Assembly (NCBI GenBank): GCA_905233835.1
Contig: CAJOGB010000018.1
Span: 1-21,980, forward strand
Source of the DNA: an uncultured Lachnospiraceae bacterium
Lineage (GTDB): Bacteria; Bacillota; Clostridia; Lachnospirales; Lachnospiraceae
DNA: 21,980 nt
Direction: 5' to 3'
A program made the position numbers and the translations under genes. The notes under the pieces are model-generated. The model was not told the origin of the DNA and did no database searches. It saw only the letters and a list, made by a program, of their open reading frames with translations. How positions within the stretch are numbered: position 1 is the stretch's first letter; each line of letters begins with the position of its first letter. Shown here one piece after another: positions 8,051-14,436 of this stretch.

Positions 8051-8567
8051 CAGACGTTCGAAATATTTTTTAAGAGGAATGGGTTTTGGAATCTTAGTTA
8101 CGGTTGTTATTTTTTCCGTTGCTTTGGTATTCTATGAACCGAAGAATTCTTCGGAAACAGCGAATGATACGGCTGTTACGGAAGAAATAAAGCAGGAAGA
8201 AAACACTGTAGAAGAAAAGGTTGATGAAAACACTGTAGAAGAAAAGGTCGAAGAAAAGACGGAAGAAAAAGAAGAGAAAAACCCAGAGTTATCTGAAAAG
8301 AATTCTTCTGAAGATACTGCTGAAACAGAGGATTCTAAGACTACCGAGACAAAGACACCTTCAAAGACAGTTTCATTCAAGGTTACTGCCGGCGAGAGTT
8401 CTTATAAAGTGGCCGAAAACCTTTTCAGAGCAGGTCTTATCGATGATCCGAATAAGTTTAATACTTATTTGGAGCAAAACGGCTACGATAACACTATTCA
8501 CGTAGGCTCCTTCAATATTCCGGAAGGAAGTACCTACGAACAAATCGCAAATACAATTTCCAAATAA
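8040..8567 (+). CDS. Membrane-anchored protein with MltG/YceG-type LysM-like domain only
   Basis: The 175-residue product has a basic N-terminus, one membrane segment at about 13-32, a Glu/Lys/Thr-rich low-complexity spacer at about 34-110, and a C-terminal domain at about 112-175 (FKVTAGESSYKVAENLFRAG, then the VGSFNIPEGSTYEQIANTI segment) that resembles the N-terminal LysM-like subdomain of endolytic transglycosylase MltG. The catalytic domain of MltG, with its active-site Glu, is absent, so lytic activity is not expected; peptidoglycan binding is a reasonable inference. The ATG at 8040 is preferred over the TTG at 8037 because GGGG at 8029-8032 is spaced 7 bases from it. The start overlaps the end of the upstream gene, implying translational coupling. 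A 27-base tandem repeat lies in the spacer. Confidence 0.72.
   Translation: MKFSRRSKYFLRGMGFGILVTVVIFSVALVFYEPKNSSETANDTAVTEEIKQEENTVEEKVDENTVEEKVEEKTEEKEEKNPELSEKNSSEDTAETEDSKTTETKTPSKTVSFKVTAGESSYKVAENLFRAGLIDDPNKFNTYLEQNGYDNTIHVGSFNIPEGSTYEQIANTISK
8196..8249 (+). repeat. Two-copy 27-base in-frame tandem repeat
   Basis: Copies at 8196-8222 and 8223-8249 differ at two positions and share an identical 23-base core (8199-8221 and 8226-8248). Each encodes nine residues: EENTVEEKV, then DENTVEEKV. A third, decayed Glu/Lys-rich unit follows. It lies in the low-complexity spacer of the short MltG-like protein, so copy number changes would lengthen or shorten the spacer without breaking the frame. 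Confidence 0.9.
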
Positions 8568-8584
8568 AAATTCCTTGCATTAGC

Positions 8585-8623
8585 AAAGCCTTTGTGATAA
8601 ACTTGCAAAGGCTTTAATATTAT
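8585..8623 (+). terminator. Hairpin after the motility operon, weak intrinsic terminator
   Basis: AAAGCCTTTG at 8585-8594 and CAAAGGCTTT at 8606-8615 form a perfect 10-base-pair stem with an 11-base loop. The downstream tract is TTTAATATTAT rather than a clean run of T, so termination is probably partial. It lies 17 bases past the stop of the last motility-operon gene. Confidence 0.5.
8592..8620 (+). promoter_or_regulatory. Possible sigma-A promoter for rpsB-tsf
   Basis: TTGTGA at 8592-8597 and TAATAT at 8615-8620 are separated by 17 bases and each match the sigma-A consensus at four of six positions. The element overlaps the hairpin above and lies about 90 bases upstream of rpsB. Ribosomal genes usually have a strong promoter here, but this match is modest and another start site in 8568-8700 is possible. 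Confidence 0.3.
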
Positions 8624-8683
8624 ACACATGTGGTTTGTCGCAAAATATGGTGCCTTTTTAGGTTTGATTTGTCGGTAAAAATC

Positions 8684-8706
8684 ACATGGAAGAATAACCA
8701 TGGAGG
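8684..8706 (+). promoter_or_regulatory. Short inverted repeat touching the rpsB ribosome binding site
   Basis: CATGG at 8685-8689 and CCATG at 8698-8702 form a five-pair stem with an eight-base A-rich loop. The right arm touches the GGAGG at 8702-8706. Such a small stem would be weak, but it could be part of an S2 leader; no known leader family is recognised. Confidence 0.25.
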
Positions 8707-8713
8707 TATTAAA

Positions 8714-9463
8714 ATGAGTGTTATTTCAATGAAGCAGTTATTAGAAGCAGGTGTTCATTTCGGACATCAGACCAGAAGATGGAACCCTAAAATGGCTCCG
8801 TACATCTACACAGAGAGAAACGGAATCCATATTATCGATCTTCAGAAGTCTGTAGGATTGGTTGATGATGCTTACAATGCAATCTTCGATATCGTTTCTC
8901 AGGGAGGAACCATCCTTTTTGTCGGAACTAAGAAGCAGGCTCAGGAAACCGTAGCGCAGGAAGCGACTCGTTGCGGAATGTACTATGTAAACGAGAGATG
9001 GTTAGGTGGTATGCTTACCAACTTTAAGACCATTCAGACAAGAATTGAACGTCTTAAGAAAATCGAGAAGATGGAAGAAGACGGAACATTCGACGTTCTT
9101 CCTAAGAAGGAAGTTATCAACTTAAAGAAAGAGCAGGAGAAACTTGAGAAGAACCTTGGCGGTATCAAGGAAATGAAGAAGCTTCCGGATGCTATTTTCG
9201 TTGTTGATCCTAAGAAGGAAGCTATCTGTATTCAGGAAGCTCAGTCTTTGGGACTTACTATTTTAGGTATTGCAGATACTAACTGTGATCCGGATGAATT
9301 AGATTACATCATTCCTGGTAATGATGATGCGATTCGTGCCGTTAAGCTTATCGTTGCAAAGATGGCTGATGCTGTTATCGAAGCAAATCAGGGAACAGAA
9401 GTTACCGATATCGAAGCAGAAAGCGCTGCTGCAGATGCGGAACTTGATGCTGTTGAAGAATAA
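8714..9463 (+). CDS. rpsB: 30S ribosomal protein S2
   Basis: The 249-residue product is ribosomal protein S2, a late-assembling protein of the small subunit located between head and body that is needed for S1/mRNA recruitment in many bacteria. Family landmarks are plain: MKQLLEAGVHFGHQTRRWNP at the start, ERNGIHIIDLQKS, FVGTKKQAQ, NERWLGGMLTNFKTIQ and DPKKEAICIQEA. The C-terminal tail after about residue 225 is acidic and Ala-rich as usual. The frame is open upstream to 8630, but the ATG at 8714 is the start because GGAGG at 8702-8706 is 7 bases away and the family N-terminus begins here. It is followed 25 bases later by tsf, the near-universal partner. Confidence 0.98.
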   Translation: MSVISMKQLLEAGVHFGHQTRRWNPKMAPYIYTERNGIHIIDLQKSVGLVDDAYNAIFDIVSQGGTILFVGTKKQAQETVAQEATRCGMYYVNERWLGGMLTNFKTIQTRIERLKKIEKMEEDGTFDVLPKKEVINLKKEQEKLEKNLGGIKEMKKLPDAIFVVDPKKEAICIQEAQSLGLTILGIADTNCDPDELDYIIPGNDDAIRAVKLIVAKMADAVIEANQGTEVTDIEAESAAADAELDAVEE

Positions 9464-9488
9464 TTCATATATTTAGGAGGAAATAAAC

Positions 9489-10559
9489 ATGGCTATTACA
9501 GCTGCTATGGTAAAAGAATTACGTGAGCTTACAGGCGCAGGTATGATGGACTGTAAGAAGGCGTTAAACGAAACAGACGGTAATATGGATGCCGCTGTTG
9601 AGTATTTACAGAAATCCGGTGCCGCAAAGGCAGTAAAGAAAGCCGGACGTATTGCTGCAGAAGGACTTTGCGATGTTTGTGTAGAAGGAAATAACGCAGC
9701 TATCGTAGAAGTTAACTCTGAAACAGACTTCGTAGCTAAGAACGATGAGTTCAAGTCTTATGTACATGCAGTAGCAGTACAGGCTTTAAATACTTCATCT
9801 GATAATATGGAAAGCTTTATGGCTGAATCATGGAACGAAGATTCTTCCATGACCGTTCAGGAAGCTTTAACAGCAAAGATTGCAAAGATCGGTGAGAACT
9901 TAACCATCCGTCGTTTTGAGAAGGTAACCGGTGATGCGGTTGTTTCTTATGTTCACGGTGGTGGAAAGATCGGTGTTTTGGTTGCAGCTAAAAACGCTTC
10001 CGATGACGCTTCTAAGGAAGCTCTTGCAAACATTGCAATGCAGATCGCTGCTATGAACCCACAGTATGTTTCTGAGTCTGATATTTCAGATGCAGAAAAA
10101 GAAAAGATTGGCGAAATCGTTCGTCAGAACGCTTTAAGCGATCCTTTCTCTTTGCCTAAGCCTATTTTGAATGATTTGTTTGATAAGGCACAGGCTGTAT
10201 GGAGTGATGAAGATAAGGCAGAGAAGAAGTCTAACATGAACTATCTTCCGAACTTCCTTTCCGATGAAGCAAAGGCAGCTCTTATTTCTATCGCTCATGA
10301 GAACGAATCAAGCATTTTTGAGAACAAAATCTTTACAAACCTTTTAACAGGACGTATCAATAAGCAGTACAAAGATATCTGCTTACTTGACCAGGTTTAT
10401 GTTAAGGCTGAAGACGGAAAACAGAGCGTTGGTAAGTACTTAGAGTCTGTAAACAAAGATCTTGTTATCACAAAGATGGTTCGTTTCGAAACCGGTGAAG
10501 GTCTTGAAAAGAAAGAAGAGAATTTCGCTGAAGAAGTTGCTAAGCAGATGGGACAATAA
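9489..10559 (+). CDS. tsf: Translation elongation factor Ts
   Basis: EF-Ts is the guanine nucleotide exchange factor for EF-Tu. The 356-residue product has the N-terminal UBA-like domain (MVKELRELTGAGMMDCKKAL, about 7-26), the core motif EVNSETDFVAKNDEF (about 74-88) containing the TDFV residues that disturb the EF-Tu magnesium site, and a normal C-terminal end (KMVRFETGEGLEKKEENFAEEV). It is longer than the roughly 280-310 residues usual for the family. The excess lies mainly at about 215-285, between the YVSESDISDAEKEKI helix start and TGRINKQYKDICLLDQ, i.e. within the helical hairpin module inserted in the C-terminal core. The frame is intact across this stretch and codon use does not change, so it looks like a genuine insertion, not an error. 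AGGAGG at 9476-9481 sets the start. Confidence 0.97.
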   Translation: MAITAAMVKELRELTGAGMMDCKKALNETDGNMDAAVEYLQKSGAAKAVKKAGRIAAEGLCDVCVEGNNAAIVEVNSETDFVAKNDEFKSYVHAVAVQALNTSSDNMESFMAESWNEDSSMTVQEALTAKIAKIGENLTIRRFEKVTGDAVVSYVHGGGKIGVLVAAKNASDDASKEALANIAMQIAAMNPQYVSESDISDAEKEKIGEIVRQNALSDPFSLPKPILNDLFDKAQAVWSDEDKAEKKSNMNYLPNFLSDEAKAALISIAHENESSIFENKIFTNLLTGRINKQYKDICLLDQVYVKAEDGKQSVGKYLESVNKDLVITKMVRFETGEGLEKKEENFAEEVAKQMGQ

Positions 10560-10583
10560 AAAAATTTATTATTTGCTTCAATC

Positions 10584-10611
10584 AGGCACTATAGAAATAT
10601 AGTGCCTTTTT
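10584..10611 (+). terminator. Intrinsic terminator after tsf
   Basis: AGGCACTATA (10584-10593) pairs with TATAGTGCCT (10598-10607) across a GAAA tetraloop, a perfect stem, followed by a TTTTT run ending at 10611. It lies 24 bases after the tsf stop and separates the ribosomal pair from the envelope genes. Confidence 0.92.
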
Positions 10612-10631
10612 ACAAATAAAAGGAGAGTTTT

Positions 10632-11552
10632 ATGGATCCAAATGCTACAGTAGATATTGAGCGTCAAAGAAGACGCAGAAAACGTGTAAAACAAATAAAA
10701 ACATTTATTGTTTCCTTTATCACGTTTTGGATTATCGCATCTATCGCTGCCATTTCTTTCTTGACGTACAAAGTAATATCTTTACAAAACCAATTGAATG
10801 ATTTATCTGCAAAGATGTCCGGCGGTAGTGTTTCGGCTTCCAATTATGCAGACGGTGATAATGACGGACTTGCACTTATTAATTACGCCAGTACTGCGGA
10901 AGAGAATTTGGCTCAAGCCGGAGACACATTAAAGGTTTATCTTACCTTTGATGATGGTCCAAGCGAAAATTCCGACCGTATTTTGGATATTTTGGACGAT
11001 TATAATGTAAAAGCAACTTTTTTTGTGAATGGGCGAGAGGATGAACATTCTCTTGCCGTTTATAAAAGAATTGTAGACGAAGGTCACACCATTGCAATGC
11101 ATTCCTACAGTCATAATTATTCGGAATTGTATTCATCTCTGGATTCTTTTACCGCGGATTTGAATCGCATTCAAGGATTAATCTATGACACTACGGGTGT
11201 GGAGTGTAATTTATATCGCTTTCCCGGTGGAAGCAGTAATAAAATCTCCAACGCGGATATGTCGGAATACATCACATATTTAAATGATAATGACATCCGA
11301 TATTTGGACTGGAATGTGGCCAGCGGAGATGCAACCACACAGGCGTATACATCCGATGATTTGGTTGAAAACGTGATGAAAGATGTGGTAAAATATAAGA
11401 CGTCGGTTGTGCTGATGCACGATGCGGATAATAAGGATGCCACTGTGGAAGCATTACCGAAATTAATCGAACAGTTACAGGGAATCGGAGCATTAATTCT
11501 TCCGGTAAGCGAAGATACCGACCTGATTCAGCATGTATCGATTTCAAACTAG
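10632..11552 (+). CDS. Membrane-anchored polysaccharide deacetylase (NodB/CE4 domain)
   Basis: The 306-residue product starts with a very basic segment (RQRRRRKRVKQIK), a membrane helix at about 23-48, a short coiled helix and a Ser/Gly/Asn-rich linker, then a NodB homology domain from about 99 to the end. Its motifs are complete: TFDDGP with Asp107 (base) and Asp108 (metal), HSYSH with metal ligands His157 and His161, RFPGG with Arg196, Asp226 in the DWN motif, and LMHD with His263. CE4 enzymes of this layout remove acetyl groups from N-acetylglucosamine or N-acetylmuramic acid of peptidoglycan or from related polymers outside the membrane, often giving lysozyme resistance; which substrate applies cannot be told. 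AGGAGAG lies just before the ATG. It is 26 bases upstream of a bactofilin gene with no terminator between. Confidence 0.93.
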   Translation: MDPNATVDIERQRRRRKRVKQIKTFIVSFITFWIIASIAAISFLTYKVISLQNQLNDLSAKMSGGSVSASNYADGDNDGLALINYASTAEENLAQAGDTLKVYLTFDDGPSENSDRILDILDDYNVKATFFVNGREDEHSLAVYKRIVDEGHTIAMHSYSHNYSELYSSLDSFTADLNRIQGLIYDTTGVECNLYRFPGGSSNKISNADMSEYITYLNDNDIRYLDWNVASGDATTQAYTSDDLVENVMKDVVKYKTSVVLMHDADNKDATVEALPKLIEQLQGIGALILPVSEDTDLIQHVSISN

Positions 11553-11578
11553 TTATTAAACTTATGGAGGTATAATAA

Positions 11579-12400
11579 ATGGGATTCTTTAAAGAATTTA
11601 AAGAAGATTTTTCCGAAGCTGTGGATGAATTAATCCCGGGCGGCGAAAGTTTAAAGGAAGAGCCTGAAGATGTTATGATGGGTACCATCGAGCAGGACGT
11701 AGATGTGAATTCTGAACTTTCCAAATTAGACGGCTTGTTGGAAAAAGCATCTAAGAAGGTGGAGGATTCAGAGAGCCAGGCTCCTAAGATGACTTCATCC
11801 GCTGATTTTGCGAAAGAAACACCTCGCAAAGAAAAGACTACAAAAGAAGAAGTGCTTTCATCATTTACGGAGGAAATTAAAATGGACACTAATGATAGCT
11901 TAGAATTAGAAAAAGCAGCATCTATCGTAAATACAGTTATGGACAATTCAAATGTTTCAGATGAAAATGCTGTTATTACAAAGGGAATGAAGATTACCGG
12001 TGATTTAGAGTCTACCGGATCTATCGATGTAGAAGGAACCATTTTCGGAAATGTTAAATGTAACGGTAAGTTAACCATTACAGGTACAGTAAAAGGAAAC
12101 AGTGTTTCCTCTGAATTCTTTGCAGATAACGCAAAGATTGAAGGTGAAGTGAATACTTCCGGAACCGTTAAAATCGGTGTTGGTTCTGTAGTAGTTGGAA
12201 ACATTTCCGCTACAAGCGCAGTTATCGCAGGCGCTGTAAAGGGTGATATTGATGTTCAGGGACCGGTTGTTGTTGATACATCCGCAGTAGTTATGGGTAA
12301 TATCAAATCCCGTTCCGTTCAGATTAACAACGGTGCTGTTATTGAAGGTTTCTGTTCACAGGCTTATGCAGAAGTAGATGTGGCTTCCGTATTTAACTAA
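11579..12400 (+). CDS. Bactofilin (polymer-forming cytoskeletal protein) with long N-terminal extension
   Basis: Bactofilins polymerise without nucleotide into filaments that act as membrane-associated scaffolds, often recruiting cell-wall enzymes. The 273-residue product has a bactofilin beta-helix at about 131-262 made of short repeats such as KGMKITGDLESTGSIDVEG, GKLTITGTVKGN, AKIEGEVNTSG and GDIDVQGPV. Ahead of it is an unusually long (about 130-residue), acidic, probably disordered extension, whereas many bactofilins have only short tails. The first 20 residues (MGFFKEFKEDFSEAVDELIP) could form an amphipathic helix with Phe3, Phe4, Phe7, Phe11, Val15 and Leu18 toward one face, a plausible membrane-targeting element. 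GGAGG at 11566-11570 lies 8 bases from the ATG. The upstream deacetylase and this gene appear cotranscribed, suggesting a shared job in envelope modification. Confidence 0.9.
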   Translation: MGFFKEFKEDFSEAVDELIPGGESLKEEPEDVMMGTIEQDVDVNSELSKLDGLLEKASKKVEDSESQAPKMTSSADFAKETPRKEKTTKEEVLSSFTEEIKMDTNDSLELEKAASIVNTVMDNSNVSDENAVITKGMKITGDLESTGSIDVEGTIFGNVKCNGKLTITGTVKGNSVSSEFFADNAKIEGEVNTSGTVKIGVGSVVVGNISATSAVIAGAVKGDIDVQGPVVVDTSAVVMGNIKSRSVQINNGAVIEGFCSQAYAEVDVASVFN

Positions 12401-12412
12401 ATTGGAGTTATT

Positions 12413-13108
12413 ATGAGTCGTATCTTATTAAAGTTGTCCGGCGAAGCATTGGCCGGAGATAAAAAGACCGGTTTTGATGAGGCAAGTTGTTTAAAGGTTG
12501 CCGATCAGGTAAAATCCATCATTAATTCCGGAAATGAAGTTGCGATTGTTATCGGAGGCGGTAATTTTTGGAGAGGAAGAACTTCCGAAACCATCGACCG
12601 CACCAAAGCCGATCAAATCGGAATGCTTGCAACGGTTATGAACTGTCTTTATGTATCCGAAATTTTCCGCTCAGTAGGATTAAAGACAGAAATCATGACA
12701 CCATTTGTTTGTGGTTCCTTTACAAAGTTATTTTCAAAGGATTTGGCAAACCAGTGCTTTCAAGAGAATAAAGTATGCTTTTTTGCAGGCGGTACAGGAC
12801 ACCCTTATTTTTCTACCGACACCTGTACCACGCTTCGTGCAATTGAAATCGAAGCAGATTATATTCTGCTTGCAAAAGCGGTTGACGGCATTTACGATTC
12901 CGATCCAAAGGTAAATCCGAACGCAAAGCGTTATGATAAGATCTCTATTGATGATGTTATCGCCAATAAATTACAGGTAATGGATTTAACAGCATCCATT
13001 ATGTGTATGGAAAACAAAATGCCTCTTTATGTTTTTGCATTACAAGAGGAAAACAGTATAATAAAAGCAGTTTCCGGTGATTTTAACGGAACGATTGTAA
13101 CGGTTTAG
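12413..13108 (+). CDS. pyrH: Uridylate kinase (UMP kinase)
   Basis: PyrH phosphorylates UMP to UDP with ATP in pyrimidine nucleotide synthesis; the bacterial enzyme is a hexamer of the amino-acid-kinase fold and is usually regulated by GTP and UTP. The 231-residue product shows LLKLSGEAL at the N-terminus (phosphate-binding Lys/Gly-rich loop), IVIGGGNFWRGR, DQIGMLATVMN, GGTGHPYFSTDT (nucleotide binding), and KAVDGIYDSDPKVNPNAKRY. Length is normal. Its ATG follows TTGGAG 12402-12407 and is 12 bases after the bactofilin stop, so it appears to be carried on the same transcript as the envelope pair. Three bases separate it from the frr ribosome binding region. Confidence 0.98.
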   Translation: MSRILLKLSGEALAGDKKTGFDEASCLKVADQVKSIINSGNEVAIVIGGGNFWRGRTSETIDRTKADQIGMLATVMNCLYVSEIFRSVGLKTEIMTPFVCGSFTKLFSKDLANQCFQENKVCFFAGGTGHPYFSTDTCTTLRAIEIEADYILLAKAVDGIYDSDPKVNPNAKRYDKISIDDVIANKLQVMDLTASIMCMENKMPLYVFALQEENSIIKAVSGDFNGTIVTV

Positions 13109-13123
13109 GAGGTGTTTTTCTTG
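13107..13123 (+). promoter_or_regulatory. Ribosome binding site that fixes a TTG start for frr
   Basis: AGGAGG at 13107-13112 is 8 bases before TTG at 13121-13123. The in-frame GTG at 13112 overlaps this ribosome binding site and so cannot be the start; the next ATG (13154) would remove conserved residues. Confidence 0.75.
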
Positions 13124-13672
13124 GACGAGAGACTGAAAATTTATGACGAGAAAATGACCAAATCATTGGAGTCTTTGGCAAATGAATTTACAACCATTCG
13201 TGCCGGAAGAGCAAACCCTCATGTTTTGGATAACGTAATGGTGGATTATTACGGAGCTCCATCCAACATTCAGGCTGTTGCAAACGTATCTGTTCCGGAG
13301 CCGAGACTGATTCAGATCGCTCCATGGGAGCCTTCTATGTTAAAAGAAATCGAAAAAGCGATTTTAACAAGTGATATCGGTATAAATCCTACCAACGACG
13401 GTAAAGTGATTCGCTTGGTTTTCCCGGAGCTTACCGAAGATCGTCGAAAAGAATTGGCGAAAGATGTTAAAAAACGTGGTGAAAATGCGAAAGTTGCAAT
13501 TCGAAACATTCGCAGAGACGCAAACGATTCTTTTAAAAAACTTTCAAAAGATGATGTTTCCGAGGATGAAATCAAAGAATTGGAAAATGAAGTTCAAAAG
13601 CTTACCGACAGCTATATTTCAAAAATCGATGATGCTGTGGAAGCAAAATCCAAGGAAATTATGACAGTCTAA
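13121..13672 (+). CDS. frr: Ribosome recycling factor
   Basis: RRF works with EF-G to split post-termination ribosomes. The 183-residue product has the normal family length and motifs: DERLKIYDEKMTKSLESLAN in the first long helix, TIRAGRANPHVLDNVMVDYYG, ANVSVPEPRLIQIAPWEPSM in the small domain, PTNDGKVIRLVFPELTEDRR, and the long C-terminal helices with NIRRDANDSFKKL. The start is TTG at 13121, fixed by the ribosome binding site overlapping the pyrH stop. TTG starts lower initiation rate in general; for a highly needed factor the strong AGGAGG may compensate. A clear terminator follows. Confidence 0.97.
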   Translation: MDERLKIYDEKMTKSLESLANEFTTIRAGRANPHVLDNVMVDYYGAPSNIQAVANVSVPEPRLIQIAPWEPSMLKEIEKAILTSDIGINPTNDGKVIRLVFPELTEDRRKELAKDVKKRGENAKVAIRNIRRDANDSFKKLSKDDVSEDEIKELENEVQKLTDSYISKIDDAVEAKSKEIMTV

Positions 13673-13680
13673 GAAACATA

Positions 13681-13710
13681 AGAGTTTCGCAGTTGCGAAG
13701 CTCTTTTTTT
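13681..13710 (+). terminator. Intrinsic terminator after frr
   Basis: AGAGTTTCGC (13681-13690) pairs with GCGAAGCTCT (13695-13704), ten pairs including one T-G wobble, over an AGTT loop, followed by a run of T to 13710. It sits in the 54-base gap before uppS. I see no convincing promoter between it and uppS, so partial read-through or a promoter inside frr must feed the downstream genes. Confidence 0.9.
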
Positions 13711-13726
13711 ATCAGGAGGATAATCT

Positions 13727-14425
13727 ATGTCTGAGATTCCAAAACATGTAGCCATTATTTTAGACGGAAACGGCAGGTGGGCCAAAAGCAAAGGCATGCC
13801 GCGTACCTACGGTCATACCATGGGCGCAAAAAATGTGGAGCCTATTTGCAAAGCGGCGCATAATCTCGGCATTAAATATATTACATTCTATGCATTTTCC
13901 ACGGAAAACTGGAAACGTCCCGATACGGAAGTTTCCGCTTTAATGGATTTGCTGGAAAGTTATATGAAAACTTGTAAAAAGTTGGCAAAAGACAACAATA
14001 TGCGGGTTCGAATTATTGGTGATATTTCGGCATTTACTCCTTCCATGCAAGAAAAAATCAAGGATTTGGAAGAATTTACCAAGGAGTTTTCGGGTTTGAA
14101 TATGCAAATTGCCTTAAACTACGGAAGCCGTGATGAAATTGTTCGTGCCGTAAATGCTTTTAACAAAGACGTTTTAGAAGAAAAAGCCGCATATCCCCTT
14201 ACCGAAGAAGTGCTTTCTTCTTACTTGGATACAAAGGATATTCCGGATCCCGATCTTATGATTCGAACCAGCGGAGAGCAGCGGCTTTCCAATTATCTTT
14301 TGTGGCAGCTGGCTTATTCGGAATTCTATTTTACGGATGTTCCTTGGCCGGATTTCCACGAAAAAGAGTTAAAAGAAGCAGTAGATGCTTATATGAACCG
14401 TGATCGAAGATACGGTAAGGTTTAA
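13727..14425 (+). CDS. uppS: Isoprenyl transferase (undecaprenyl diphosphate synthase family)
   Basis: UppS condenses isopentenyl diphosphate units in cis onto farnesyl diphosphate to make the C55 lipid carrier for peptidoglycan and other wall polymers. The 232-residue product carries all family signatures: HVAIILDGNGRWAK with the catalytic, magnesium-binding Asp13, TFYAFSTENWKRP, and DLMIRTSGEQRLSNYLLWQL with the downstream SEFYFTDVPWPDF segment that binds isopentenyl diphosphate. Length is near the usual 230-250. AGGAGGA at 13715-13721 precedes the ATG. It opens the envelope/isoprenoid stretch and is followed 11 bases later by cdsA, the usual partner in Firmicutes. Confidence 0.97.
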   Translation: MSEIPKHVAIILDGNGRWAKSKGMPRTYGHTMGAKNVEPICKAAHNLGIKYITFYAFSTENWKRPDTEVSALMDLLESYMKTCKKLAKDNNMRVRIIGDISAFTPSMQEKIKDLEEFTKEFSGLNMQIALNYGSRDEIVRAVNAFNKDVLEEKAAYPLTEEVLSSYLDTKDIPDPDLMIRTSGEQRLSNYLLWQLAYSEFYFTDVPWPDFHEKELKEAVDAYMNRDRRYGKV

Positions 14426-14436
14426 AGGAGTCATTT

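Noticed and set aside
8630..8713. Upstream-extended start for rpsB
   Set aside because: The extra 28 residues do not resemble S2, and the GGAGG site plus family N-terminus place the start at 8714.
11272..12204. 310-codon open frame on the - strand across the deacetylase and bactofilin genes
   Set aside because: It is antisense to two well-supported genes, Ser/Thr/Pro/Phe-rich in the manner of a complement of Glu/Lys/Gly codons, and has no recognisable domain or plausible placement.
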